This document shows positions 1-7,104 of a stretch of DNA of 9,207 bases, piece after piece. The translations under genes were made by a program, and so were the position numbers. Under the pieces are notes generated by a model, which worked only from the letters and a program-made list of their open reading frames with translations, was not told the DNA's origin and did no database searches. The stretch comes from an uncultured Clostridium sp. GTDB taxonomy: Bacteria > Bacillota > Clostridia > Oscillospirales > Acutalibacteraceae. Where the stretch lies: positions 1 through 9,207 of the forward strand of contig CAKUYY010000054.1 in NCBI GenBank assembly GCA_934717555.1, written 5' to 3'. How positions within the stretch are numbered: the first letter of the stretch is position 1; every line of letters begins with the position of its first letter.

Positions 1-1529
1 CCCTGATTATTGCGGCTTGTTTTATTTTAGTAGTCATTGGAGGAGGAATTGGCATTGGTCATCGTCAGGCCAATTCAGTAGCATCAGTGATAATGCTGGA
101 TGTCAATCCCAGTATAGAATTGAAGGTTAATCAGGAGGAACGGGTGTTGGAAGCGTTGCCTCTCAATGACGACGCACAGGCTATTTTAAACGGGATGGAT
201 CTTAAAAATACGCAATTGGAAGTAGCGGTAAACGCTATTATGGGATCCCTTTTAAAAAATGGATATATTGACGAGCTTGCCAACTCTATCCTGCTTACTG
301 TAGAGGATAGTGACCCAGACCGTGCCTCTCAACTTCAATCTTCCTTGACACAAATGATCAATGCAGTGATGGAGTCAAGCACTATAAATGGGGCCATCCT
401 CAGCCAGACCGTGGAACAAAACCAGCAATTACAGCAGAAAGCGGATCAGTACGGAATTTCTCTGGGAAAAGCCCGGCTGATTGATCAGTTGATCTCCAAG
501 AATCCTTCCCTGACCTTTGACAGTTTGGCAGGAAGGACGGTCAACGAACTGAATCTCCTGGCATCTAATGAAAATATTCAGCTTAGCACGGTCAATTCCA
601 TAGGTTCCGCTAGTGACAGCGCTTATATTGGTTCAGAAGCCGCCGTGTCCGCCGCTTTATCCCACGCGGGGATAGATGCCAGCCAAGCTACTGTTACCAA
701 AATTGATTTTGATTTGGAAGACGGGCGCATGGTATATGAGGTAGAGTTCTGGTTAGGTAGTGTGGAATATGAATATGACGTGGATGCAACCTCTGGTAAA
801 ATCGTGAAGAACGAGAGAAAAGATAGGACGCAAGCTGATTCGGGTCAGCCAAGCGGGGATATTGGAGCAAACGCTGCCCGAGATACGGCCCTGTCCAGAG
901 CAGGCTTATCTATTCAGGATGTATCTGGATTAACTGTAAAACCAGATTATGAAGACGGGCGCATGGTATATGAGGTGGAATTTTGGAAAGGCAGCACAGA
1001 ATACCAATATCAGGTGAGCGCTGCGGAAGGAAAAATAATGAAGGAAGAAATAGAACCTCATAACACAGCCGGCCAGCCAGGAACAGGACAAGGGGATATT
1101 GGGGAAGAAGCTGCAAAAGCCGCCGCTTTGTCCCATGCGGGAAAATCTTCCGATCAGGTCACTGGCATGAGAGTGAAATTGGACTGGGAAGATGGAGAAA
1201 GAGTATATGATATAGAATTCTGGGTACAATCCACCGAATATGAGTATGAAGTAGGAAGCGATGGAAGTATCCGAAAAGCGGAACAAAAGGGCCATGCCAG
1301 CGCCGGTTCTTCCGGGCAGGCCATTGGCAGGGATGCCGCATTACAGGCCGCGCTCAGTCATGCAGGGGTATCTCAGTCTGATATATATGATCTGAAGATT
1401 GAACAGGAGATGGACGACCGTACCCCGCATTATGAGATTGAATTCAAATCTGGTAATATGGAATATGATTACGAGGTTGATGCCGGAAACGGAAATATTT
1501 TAAAATTCGATCGGGAACAGGATGATTAA
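1..1529 (+). CDS. Membrane-anchored RsgI-like protein with four PepSY modules (5' partial)
   Basis: The reading frame is open to the left edge (codons in phase with base 3), so the true start lies outside the window; the ATG at 87 is internal. The visible 508 codons begin with a transmembrane helix (about codons 1-19, LIIAACFILVVIGGGIGIG). Next comes an extracytoplasmic segment with the VIMLDVNPSIELKVN signature typical of the middle domain of RsgI-type anti-sigma factors, then a linker. Four tandem PepSY-like modules follow at about 624-815, 858-1049, 1095-1280 and 1320-1508, each with an (A)ALSHAG-like helix and a VYEVEFW...EYEYEV-like strand pair, joined by Gly/Ser-rich linkers. The family would have a cytoplasmic N-terminal sigma-binding domain, not visible here, so an anti-sigma role and a sigma-factor gene upstream are inference. 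PepSY modules are usually extracytoplasmic peptidase-inhibitor-like or binding domains. A terminator follows the stop. Confidence 0.88.
   Translation, partial: LIIAACFILVVIGGGIGIGHRQANSVASVIMLDVNPSIELKVNQEERVLEALPLNDDAQAILNGMDLKNTQLEVAVNAIMGSLLKNGYIDELANSILLTVEDSDPDRASQLQSSLTQMINAVMESSTINGAILSQTVEQNQQLQQKADQYGISLGKARLIDQLISKNPSLTFDSLAGRTVNELNLLASNENIQLSTVNSIGSASDSAYIGSEAAVSAALSHAGIDASQATVTKIDFDLEDGRMVYEVEFWLGSVEYEYDVDATSGKIVKNERKDRTQADSGQPSGDIGANAARDTALSRAGLSIQDVSGLTVKPDYEDGRMVYEVEFWKGSTEYQYQVSAAEGKIMKEEIEPHNTAGQPGTGQGDIGEEAAKAAALSHAGKSSDQVTGMRVKLDWEDGERVYDIEFWVQSTEYEYEVGSDGSIRKAEQKGHASAGSSGQAIGRDAALQAALSHAGVSQSDIYDLKIEQEMDDRTPHYEIEFKSGNMEYDYEVDAGNGNILKFDREQDD
717..976 (+). repeat. Exact 26-bp direct repeat in adjacent PepSY modules
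   Basis: Bases 717-742 and 951-976 are identical over 26 nt and encode EDGRMVYEV in PepSY modules 1 and 2. The offset is 234 bp, exactly 78 codons or one module. Modules 3 and 4 keep the pattern only at the protein level (EDGERVYDIEF, DDRTPHYEIEF). The identity suggests that modules 1 and 2 arose by a more recent internal duplication or have been homogenised by gene conversion. Confidence 0.85.
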
Positions 1530-1580
1530 TCTATCGGCTTCTTTTGCCGTGGAAAAGCTCTGACCTTAGAATACAGGAGA

Positions 1581-1638
1581 CAGGGATTCTGCTATGATTT
1601 TTACTTCTGGCAGGATCCCTGCTTTTATTTTTCTTTTT
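1581..1638 (+). terminator. Rho-independent terminator after the PepSY gene
   Basis: A 12-bp stem with one G-U pair (CAGGGATTCTGC at 1581-1592 with GCAGGATCCCTG at 1610-1621) and a 17-nt loop is followed by a T-rich tract (CTTTTATTTTTCTTTTT). It lies about 50 bp after the stop at 1529 and separates this gene from the next transcription unit. Confidence 0.88.
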
Positions 1639-1682
1639 GGGTAAAAAAATTTCCTGTATTTTTATAAAAATGGCGGGATATC

Positions 1683-1712
1683 TCGACAAAGAAAAGAGAG
1701 TTGTGTTATAAT
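1683..1712 (+). promoter_or_regulatory. Sigma-A-type promoter for the zinc-ribbon unit
   Basis: TCGACA (1683-1688) and a perfect TATAAT (1707-1712) are separated by 18 bp, with an extended -10 TG at 1704-1705. Predicted transcription start is near 1719, giving a leader of about 65 nt before the small ORF at 1784 and about 155 nt before the zinc-ribbon gene at 1873. Confidence 0.75.
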
Positions 1713-1783
1713 ATTTGCCAGACACATTTTACTAGAATTTATAGGTAAAAGGTGAGAGGAGAATTTCTGCCAGGGGAAGAGGT

Positions 1784-1876
1784 ATGGAAAGAACAACAGT
1801 GCGGTATTATATTGATCCTGGACAGGGCTTGACAGCTGAAAATCCGGGAATAGGAAATGGAGATCGTTGTGAATGA
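1784..1876 (+). CDS. Possible 30-aa leader ORF, translationally coupled
   Basis: ATG at 1784 is preceded by a purine-rich Shine-Dalgarno candidate (AGGGGAAGAGGT, 1772-1783) and opens a 30-codon frame: MERTTVRYYIDPGQG followed by LTAENPGIGNGDRCE. Its TGA (1874-1876) overlaps the ATG of the zinc-ribbon gene (1873-1875) as ATGA, the classical arrangement for translational coupling. The zinc-ribbon gene has only a distant GGAG, 11 nt from its ATG, so it may depend on this ORF for ribosome delivery. I do not recognise the peptide. It could be a real small protein, a coupling leader or chance; no codon pattern decides the matter at this length. Confidence 0.4.
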   Translation: MERTTVRYYIDPGQGLTAENPGIGNGDRCE

Positions 1877-2262
1877 ATTGGCTTCGGAACTTTATGGCGG
1901 GAAGATACGGCGGCGATCAGCTGAATATTGCATTGATCGTCCTCTACCTGATACTAGCTGTAATCGCACAGATCACACAGCTTTGGATCATCTGGATTTT
2001 GGAGATTTTATTGCTGGCTTTTTGTATATTCCGCATTTTATCCCGTAATGTGGAGAGACGTTACAGGGAAAATATCCAGTTTCTCAAACTGTGGAATCCG
2101 ATTAAAGGATGGTTTCAGTCCTGTATGATAAGGGTAAAAGATAAAACGCATCGTTATTATCACTGCCCAAAATGCAGGAATACGCTTCGGGTTCCCAAGG
2201 GAAAGGGAAAGATTTGCATTACCTGCCCGGTTTGTAAAACAGAGTTTATCAAAAAGACCTGA
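1873..2262 (+). CDS. Small membrane protein with C-terminal zinc ribbon
   Basis: This 129-aa protein opens with MNWLRNFMAGRYGGDQLN, an N-terminal GRYG.DQL signature that I associate with an uncharacterised Clostridia family. Two hydrophobic helices follow (about residues 18-35 and 38-56). A basic stretch leads to a zinc ribbon, CPKC (98-101) and CPVC (118-121), with VPKGKGK between the pairs, as in rubredoxin-like knuckles. C115 is an extra cysteine outside the two pairs. The likely topology is a hairpin membrane anchor with the ribbon in the cytoplasm. ATG 1873 is preferred because it gives the conserved N-terminus; its ribosome site is weak and it overlaps the upstream small ORF by ATGA. 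The function is unknown and no partner is suggested by the neighbours. Confidence 0.85.
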   Translation: MNWLRNFMAGRYGGDQLNIALIVLYLILAVIAQITQLWIIWILEILLLAFCIFRILSRNVERRYRENIQFLKLWNPIKGWFQSCMIRVKDKTHRYYHCPKCRNTLRVPKGKGKICITCPVCKTEFIKKT

Positions 2263-2280
2263 AGAGGGTCTTTTTGTTTG
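2251..2280 (+). terminator. Terminator overlapping the zinc-ribbon stop codon
   Basis: AAAAAGACC (2251-2259) pairs with GGTCTTTTT (2267-2275) around a 7-nt loop that contains the TGA stop (2260-2262), followed by GTTTG. Only four of the nine pairs are G-C, so some read-through into the malic enzyme gene is plausible. I see no convincing promoter between 2263 and 2319. Confidence 0.75.
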
Positions 2281-2319
2281 TAAAAGGATAACATACCAGG
2301 AAAAGGAGATCGTATCGAT

Positions 2320-3492
2320 ATGGATATCAGAGAGAAGTCCTTACAAAAACATTATGAGTGGAAAGGAAAGATAGAGGTGATCTCCCGGGCGCCGATTGAA
2401 ACCCGGGAAGACTTGTCCTTAGCGTATACACCGGGAGTAGCGCAGCCCTGTCTGGAAATCCAGAAGGACTATGAGAAATCCTTTCAGCTTACCCGCAGAA
2501 GTAACCTGGTGGCGGTGATCACGGATGGTACCGCAGTGTTAGGGCTGGGAGATATAGGACCAGAAGCGGGAATGCCTGTCATGGAGGGGAAATGTGCCCT
2601 GTTTAAAGAATTTGCCGGAGTAGATGCGTTTCCCCTGTGTATCCGTTCCAAGGATGTGGAGGAATTGGTGCGTACCATCTATCTGATTTCCGGCAGTTTT
2701 GGCGGAATTAACCTGGAAGATATTTCTGCTCCCCGCTGCTTTGAAGTGGAAAGAAAACTTAAGGAACTATGTGATATTCCGGTATTTCATGATGACCAGC
2801 ATGGAACAGCCATTGTAGTAGCTGCTGCCTTGCTCAATGCTTTGAAAGTAGTAAAAAAGGATATCACCCAGATCAAGGCCGTGGTAAACGGGGCAGGCTC
2901 CGCTGGGATTGCTATTACCAAACATCTGATTCATATGGGGCTAAAAAATGTGACGATGGTGGACCGTTGTGGTATCCTATGCGAAGGTATGGAAGAGTTA
3001 AACAGCGAACAGGCTTATATGGCCACGATTACCAACCGTGGCCACGCCCGTGGGTCTCTGGCGGACGCTATGAAGGGAGCCGATCTATTCTTAGGCGTTT
3101 CCGCGCCCAATATTGTCAGCCGGGAAATGGTGGCGTCTATGGCGGAAAATCCGGTGGTATTTGCCATGGCCAATCCCACTCCAGAAATTATGCCGGATGA
3201 AGCCAAAGCAGCTGGAGCCAAGGTGGTAGGCACAGGCCGCAGCGATTTCCCAAATCAGATTAATAATGTACTGGCTTTCCCGGGGATTTTCCGCGGGGCG
3301 CTGGACTGCCGGGCCAAGGAGATCAATGAGGAAATGAAAGTAGCGGCCTCTTATGCCATAGCTGGTTTGGTTTCCCAAGAGGAGCTAAATGAGGAATATA
3401 TTCTGCCCAACGCGCTGGATAAACGCATTGGACAGGTGGTGGCACAGGCCGTGATGCGTTCCGCTAGGGAAACAGGTGTCGCCCGTATATAA
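2320..3492 (+). CDS. Malic enzyme (malate oxidoreductase, decarboxylating)
   Basis: The 390-aa protein has the length of short bacterial malic enzymes, which oxidatively decarboxylate malate to pyruvate with NAD(P) and a divalent metal in the cytoplasm. The catalytic Tyr is in SLAYTPGVA (Y36) and the catalytic Lys in EGKCALFKEF (K91). Metal ligands lie in GGINLEDISAPRC (E133, D134) and FHDDQHGTA (D158/D159). The Rossmann loop is GAGSAG (191-196), with Asp215 at the end of the next strand, which favours NAD; cofactor preference remains inference. The motif DFPNQINNVLAFPG (309-322) is also intact. AAGGAG at 2303-2308 is 11 nt from the ATG, slightly long, but there is no other in-frame start. 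The gene stands alone: a terminator lies on each side and the promoter is not obvious. Confidence 0.96.
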   Translation: MDIREKSLQKHYEWKGKIEVISRAPIETREDLSLAYTPGVAQPCLEIQKDYEKSFQLTRRSNLVAVITDGTAVLGLGDIGPEAGMPVMEGKCALFKEFAGVDAFPLCIRSKDVEELVRTIYLISGSFGGINLEDISAPRCFEVERKLKELCDIPVFHDDQHGTAIVVAAALLNALKVVKKDITQIKAVVNGAGSAGIAITKHLIHMGLKNVTMVDRCGILCEGMEELNSEQAYMATITNRGHARGSLADAMKGADLFLGVSAPNIVSREMVASMAENPVVFAMANPTPEIMPDEAKAAGAKVVGTGRSDFPNQINNVLAFPGIFRGALDCRAKEINEEMKVAASYAIAGLVSQEELNEEYILPNALDKRIGQVVAQAVMRSARETGVARI

Positions 3493-3507
3493 TATACCTA
3501 TAGATAT

Positions 3508-3550
3508 AAAAAGCCCCCTATCTGTTGGAGCAGATAGGGGGCTTTTATGT
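3508..3550 (+). terminator. Strong terminator after the malic enzyme gene
   Basis: AAAAGCCCCCTATCTG (3509-3524) pairs perfectly over 16 bp with CAGATAGGGGGCTTTT (3531-3546) around a 6-nt loop. The flanking A and T runs would let it work in both directions. Confidence 0.95.
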
Positions 3551-3649
3551 TAAGATACTTTTATTGATTATTTTTGCTATATAATGAGGGCAAGACCATA
3601 GCGTTAGATAAAATTTGGATGAGCATGGAAAACAAATCTTCACAGAAAA

Positions 3650-3665
3650 GTCAAAATTTCTTGAC
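3650..3665. promoter_or_regulatory. Candidate MarR operator on the -35 region
   Basis: GTCAA (3650-3654) and TTGAC (3661-3665) form an inverted repeat spaced by 6 bp, and its right arm is the -35 element itself. MarR-family proteins bind short AT-rich palindromes at their own promoters, so autorepression here is plausible. The arms are only 5 bp and no second copy was found, so this is a suggestion. Confidence 0.35.
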
Positions 3666-3689
3666 CTAAAAAATTGTATATGATAAGAT
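3661..3689 (+). promoter_or_regulatory. Promoter of the marR-MATE operon
   Basis: TTGACC (3661-3666) and TAAGAT (3684-3689) are 17 bp apart, with an extended -10 TG at 3681-3682. Predicted start of transcription is near 3696, giving a leader of about 30 nt. The ribosome site of marR is a modest GAGGA at 3714-3718. Confidence 0.6.
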
Positions 3690-3724
3690 TAATCTGAAAA
3701 CGGACTAATGAGCGAGGATAGATA

Positions 3725-4174
3725 ATGAAGGAAACAATTACGCTGCAACTTCAGCAGTATACGGAAGTTTGGAGAGAAAATAATGTCGTCTATGAGGAAT
3801 GGGCCAAGAGAAAAGGGCTATCTTATTTTGAACTGCTCACTTTGTTATCTTTGGTAGAAGCCAAAGAGGATTGTACACAGACGGATATTTGTAAGCAGTG
3901 GCTATTCCCCAAACAGACGGTTCACTGTATTTTGAAAAACTTTGAAAAAAAGGAATGGATCCTTTTGCTTCCATTGGAAAGGGACCGTAGAAACAAAAGG
4001 ATTCTTTTTACCCCACAGGGAAAAGCTTTTGCGGAAAAAGTGATAGATGAGCTTCACAGGCACGAACGGCAAGTATGGCAGAGATTAGGCGAGAAACGGG
4101 CTAGGGCACTGCTTGAGAGCACAGCCTTATTTAATCAATGTTTTAGGGAGAACGGAACAGATGCACATTCATAA
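3725..4174 (+). CDS. MarR-family transcriptional regulator
   Basis: This 149-aa protein is the usual size for a MarR dimer. LSYFELLTLLSLVE (32-45) is the family helix before the winged helix. The helix-turn-helix covers about residues 50-78 (TQTDICKQWLFPKQTVHCIL), and the wing is ERDRRNKRILFTPQGK (85-100), with the conserved D-R pattern at its tip. N- and C-terminal helices would form the dimer interface. The last 14 bp overlap the start of the MATE gene, so the two genes are one translationally linked operon. The arrangement is typical of a repressor of its own efflux pump, released by a ligand. Which drug or metabolite is sensed cannot be read from the sequence. Confidence 0.92.
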   Translation: MKETITLQLQQYTEVWRENNVVYEEWAKRKGLSYFELLTLLSLVEAKEDCTQTDICKQWLFPKQTVHCILKNFEKKEWILLLPLERDRRNKRILFTPQGKAFAEKVIDELHRHERQVWQRLGEKRARALLESTALFNQCFRENGTDAHS

Positions 4175-5474
4175 AGAATTTTTTCGTTATGTCATACCTT
4201 CTATGCTGGCCTTTGCCCTTTCCGGTATATACGCCATTGCAGACGGCTTTTTTGTGGGCAATGCCTTGGGGGATAACGCGCTGGCAGCGATCAATATCGC
4301 TTATCCTCTTACTGCTTTTATCCAGTCTATTGGTACCGGGATCGGCATGGGCGGCGCGATTCAATATGCCATTTGTTTAGGAAAACAGGAACATAAACGC
4401 AGCAGCCAGTATTTTGGAATGGCAGTGTTGCTGCTGATTGTTTTTTCCCTGGGATTAACGGCGATTCTTTCTTTGGGAGGTAGTTCCATTTTGCGGCTCT
4501 TTGGGGCTTCCGGAGAGATTTTGAAACTGGGGGAGGAATATATCCGTTTTATTTCATATGGGGCTTTGTTTCAGGTGTTGGCGACGGGATTAGTCCCTTT
4601 TATCCGCAATATGGGCGGGGCGGTTGCCGCAATGGCGGCTATGATGGCGGGGTTTGCCGCCAATATTGTGCTGGATTACCTGTTGGTATGGCAGTTCCCT
4701 TATGGGATGATGGGGGCGGCTGTTGCTACTGTCATCGGACAGGCTGTTACTTTTTTGGTATGTCTGGGGTTCTTGCTGAAAAGGAAGGAAAAACCGCTGT
4801 TTCATATGGGAGGGGAATATGGTTATATCAGCAAACGGGTTTTAGCGGTGGGATTGTCCCCCTTTGGATTGACTTTTTCCCCGAATATCACCCTGATTCT
4901 GGTGAATAAAAGCGCTGCGCTGTATGGAGGTGACCCGGCGGTGACCTGTTACGCCGCGGTCAGTTATATTTCCTGTGTTATCCTGTTGCTGCTCCAGGGA
5001 ATCAGCGATGGAAGCCAACCCTTGATTAGCCTATCCTATGGGGAAAAGAATCTGGCAAAAGCCAAAGAAGTACGGAACATCGCTTACCGTTTTTCTATGG
5101 CTGTGGCAGGGGGATGCGTTGTATTGCTGTTCCTGTGCCGGGGGCATATAGCGGCGCTGTTTGGCGCGTCGGAGGAAGTGGGACGCAGTGTAGCGGATAT
5201 CCTTCCCGTTTTTTTGGTGGGATATCTGTTTATCAGTATTTCCAGAACGACTACTTCGTATTTTTATGCGACGAGGGAAAACCTACGAGCATACCTTTTG
5301 ATTTATGGGGAACCTATGAGCCTGTTATTGTTGCTGTTGGTTTTCCCTCCAATCCTGGGGATATGGGGCACATGGATGGCGGTTCCACTTTCTCAGCTTT
5401 GCGTGATGATAGGTAGTTTTTTCTTACTTGAAAAGACAGGAAAGGAAAAATTCAAAAAGTCTGTTGACAAATAA
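4161..5474 (+). CDS. MATE-family multidrug efflux transporter
   Basis: The 437-aa integral membrane protein shows about twelve hydrophobic segments in two homologous halves, the length and plan of MATE (MepA/NorM-like) antiporters that export cationic drugs with Na+ or H+. Family-typical pieces are GIYAIADGFFVGNALG (22-37), GMMGAAVATVIGQ (182-194) and the second-half GISDGSQPLISLSYG (280-294). ATG 4161 was chosen over an upstream in-frame TTG (4113) because it has GGGAG about 10 nt upstream and gives the usual MATE N-terminus (HKEFFRYVIPSMLAF). It overlaps marR by 14 bp. The substrate is not predictable. The -35 box of the trp promoter lies in its last codons, and no terminator was found before the T-box leader. 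Confidence 0.94.
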   Translation: MHIHKEFFRYVIPSMLAFALSGIYAIADGFFVGNALGDNALAAINIAYPLTAFIQSIGTGIGMGGAIQYAICLGKQEHKRSSQYFGMAVLLLIVFSLGLTAILSLGGSSILRLFGASGEILKLGEEYIRFISYGALFQVLATGLVPFIRNMGGAVAAMAAMMAGFAANIVLDYLLVWQFPYGMMGAAVATVIGQAVTFLVCLGFLLKRKEKPLFHMGGEYGYISKRVLAVGLSPFGLTFSPNITLILVNKSAALYGGDPAVTCYAAVSYISCVILLLLQGISDGSQPLISLSYGEKNLAKAKEVRNIAYRFSMAVAGGCVVLLFLCRGHIAALFGASEEVGRSVADILPVFLVGYLFISISRTTTSYFYATRENLRAYLLIYGEPMSLLLLLLVFPPILGIWGTWMAVPLSQLCVMIGSFFLLEKTGKEKFKKSVDK

Positions 5475-5493
5475 GCAAGATACGCCGTATAAT
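5464..5493 (+). promoter_or_regulatory. Consensus promoter of the trp T-box operon
   Basis: A perfect TTGACA (5464-5469) and a perfect TATAAT (5488-5493) are spaced by 18 bp. The -35 box lies inside the last codons of the MATE gene, whose stop is 5472-5474. Transcription should start near 5500, at the left end of the T-box leader. Confidence 0.88.
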
Positions 5494-5499
5494 AATAGA

Positions 5500-5810
5500 C
5501 AAATTTTGATATAAAAAATCCAGAGAGCAAAAGCAAGTAGCTTGTTATACGGCACTACAGAGAGCTGGCGGTTGGTGGAAAGCCAGTGTGTACGAAGCAG
5601 GGGAATGGGTTTGTGAGGAGCGCGGCGAAAGGGGAATTAGTAGCCGTCGCCGTTATTTCCACGTTACGGGAAAGGATATTGATACGAAAAAGTGAGAGGT
5701 ACAGGTATATTTTTCGTTGCGTATCTGTAAGAGAAGGATTGATGATACAATCCTGGAAATTGGGTGGCACCACGAAGTCTATCGTCCCATGTTGGGCGAT
5801 AGGCTTTTTT
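5500..5810 (+). promoter_or_regulatory. Trp-specific T-box riboswitch leader
   Basis: The leader has T-box parts in order. They are a loop-E-like AGTA (5536-5539), AGAGAG next to the Stem I distal hairpin CTGGC/GCCAG (5565-5569/5582-5586) with GGTTGGTGGAAA in its loop, and a specifier region GAA-TGG-GT with UGG at 5606-5608. A GC-rich stem II/pseudoknot region lies around 5620-5670. Then come an ACAGGTAT/GTATCTGT stem (5701-5728) and a short hairpin AGGATTG/CAATCCT (5735-5754). The T-box sequence GGGTGGCACCACG is at about 5762-5774. UGG is the tryptophan codon, and the UGGC bulge (5765-5768) complements the GCCA end of tRNA-Trp, whose discriminator base is G in bacteria. Uncharged tRNA-Trp should stabilise the antiterminator and switch on trpBA; charged tRNA should allow termination. 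Confidence 0.95.
5774..5810 (+). terminator. Regulated terminator of the T-box
   Basis: GAAGTCTATCG plus CCC (5774-5788, with U5785 bulged) pairs with GGGCGATAGGCTTT (5794-5807) around a 5-nt loop, followed by a T run to 5810. The left arm starts at the end of the conserved T-box sequence, so it competes with the antiterminator. It is also the first terminator met by any transcript reading through from the marR-MATE operon. Confidence 0.92.
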
Positions 5811-5916
5811 GTTGTATCAATAAGGATTAGATATGATAAAATAAAGGGCTTATAAAACCAATGTAACGATGATGAGAGATTTGAAGAGAGAAGTAAGATA
5901 GAGAGGAGTTTCAACA

Positions 5917-7104
5917 ATGGGTAAAATTGGACGATATGGAGAGTTTGGGGGGCAATATGTCCCGGAAACAGTGATGAAGGCTGTCCATGAACTGGAAGAA
6001 GCCTATTCCCATTACCGGGAGGACCCGGACTTTCAAAAAGAGCTGTCAGATTACTATCGTAATTATGCAGGACGCCCTTCCCTGTTATATAAAGCGGATA
6101 AAATGACCGCAGATCTAGGGGGCGCACAGATTTATATCAAACGTGAGGATTTAAATCATACCGGCTCCCATAAGATCAATAATGTCTTGGGGCAGATCTT
6201 GTTGGCAAAACGTATGGGGAAAACCCGGGTGATTGCAGAAACCGGGGCGGGCCAGCACGGCGTGGCCACCGCTACGGCTGCCGCGCTGTTTGGTATGCAG
6301 TGCGAAATTTATATGGGGGCCAAGGACGTGGAACGGCAATCTCTAAATGTATACCGCATGGAATTGCTGGGAGCCAAAGTGCACAGTGTATCCACAGGAA
6401 CTTGCACCCTGAAAGATGCTATCAATGAGGCCATGAGAGACTGGGCAGCCAATGTAGAGACCACTTTTTATCTCATTGGTTCTGTGATGGGGCCGCATCC
6501 CTATCCGCAGATGGTGCGTGATTTTCAGAAGATTATCGGGGAAGAAACCAAACGGCAGCTGAAGGAAGCCGAGGGCCGTTTGCCAGATGCTGTTGTTGCA
6601 TGCGTGGGCGGAGGTTCCAACGCCATGGGAATGTTTTATGATTTTATTCCTGACTCTTCTGTGCGCCTGTTGGGCGCAGAAGCGGCGGGAAGAGGGGTGG
6701 ATACCAACGAGACGGCCGCCACCATATCCAAAGGCCGGACGGGAATTTTTCATGGGATGAAGTCTATCTTCCTACAGGATGAGGAAGGGCAGATCGCCCC
6801 GGTTTATTCCCTTTCTGCGGGACTGGACTATCCTGGGATCGGCCCGGAACACGCGCAGCTGTATGCGCAAGGACGGGCGGAATATTACCATATTACCGAT
6901 GAAGAGGCGGTCTGCGCTTTTGAATATCTTTCCAGGATGGAAGGGATTATTCCGGCCATTGAATCCGCCCACGCGGTAGCCCTGGCTAGAAAAATAGCCC
7001 CGCAGATGACACTGGAGCAGATTTTGGTAATCTGTTTATCTGGCCGGGGAGACAAGGATGTTTATCAGGTAGCGAGATATCGGGGGGTAGAAATCAGTGA
7101 ATAG
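5917..7104 (+). CDS. trpB: Tryptophan synthase beta chain
   Basis: This 395-aa PLP enzyme condenses indole with L-serine to give L-tryptophan. It is a canonical TrpB1-type chain with the expected residues: PLP lysine in HTGSHK (K86), catalytic Glu in AETGAGQHG (E108), phosphate-binding GGGSN (231-235), Asp304 in LSAGLDYPGIGPEH, Glu349 in IPAIESAHA, and SGRGDKD (375-381). The alpha-communicating region (about 100-190) including RQSLNVYRMELLGAKV looks complete. ATG 5917 has AGAGGAG 8 nt upstream. A 106-nt untranslated stretch lies between the T-box terminator and this start, longer than needed, without a clear second structure. The stop overlaps the trpA start by 8 bp. Unlike trpA, it shows no sign of lost function. 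Confidence 0.98.
   Translation: MGKIGRYGEFGGQYVPETVMKAVHELEEAYSHYREDPDFQKELSDYYRNYAGRPSLLYKADKMTADLGGAQIYIKREDLNHTGSHKINNVLGQILLAKRMGKTRVIAETGAGQHGVATATAAALFGMQCEIYMGAKDVERQSLNVYRMELLGAKVHSVSTGTCTLKDAINEAMRDWAANVETTFYLIGSVMGPHPYPQMVRDFQKIIGEETKRQLKEAEGRLPDAVVACVGGGSNAMGMFYDFIPDSSVRLLGAEAAGRGVDTNETAATISKGRTGIFHGMKSIFLQDEEGQIAPVYSLSAGLDYPGIGPEHAQLYAQGRAEYYHITDEEAVCAFEYLSRMEGIIPAIESAHAVALARKIAPQMTLEQILVICLSGRGDKDVYQVARYRGVEISE

Noticed and set aside
87..89. ATG at 87 as the start of the PepSY protein
   Set aside because: The frame is open to base 3 and encodes a transmembrane helix and the beginning of the RsgI-type domain upstream; the gene is cut by the window edge.
1857..2048. 63-aa frame starting at 1857
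   Set aside because: It is an out-of-frame shadow of the zinc-ribbon gene, whose frame has membrane helices and the cysteine pairs.
3575..3590. TATAAT at 3580-3585 as an extra promoter upstream of marR
   Set aside because: There is no recognisable -35 or extended -10, and the region after the malic enzyme terminator is AT-rich enough to give such a hexamer by chance.
4113..4160. TTG at 4113 as the MATE start
   Set aside because: It would add 16 residues without a good ribosome site and lengthen the overlap with marR; ATG 4161 has GGGAG upstream and the usual MATE N-terminus.
5812..5837. Second promoter between the T-box terminator and trpB (TATGAT at 5832-5837)
   Set aside because: No acceptable -35 at 16-18 bp; candidates fall in the terminator T run with poor matches. 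It is not supported enough to list.
5586..5855. 89-aa frame across the T-box leader
   Set aside because: It runs through the T-box structure and terminator and resembles no family; the RNA structure explains the conservation.
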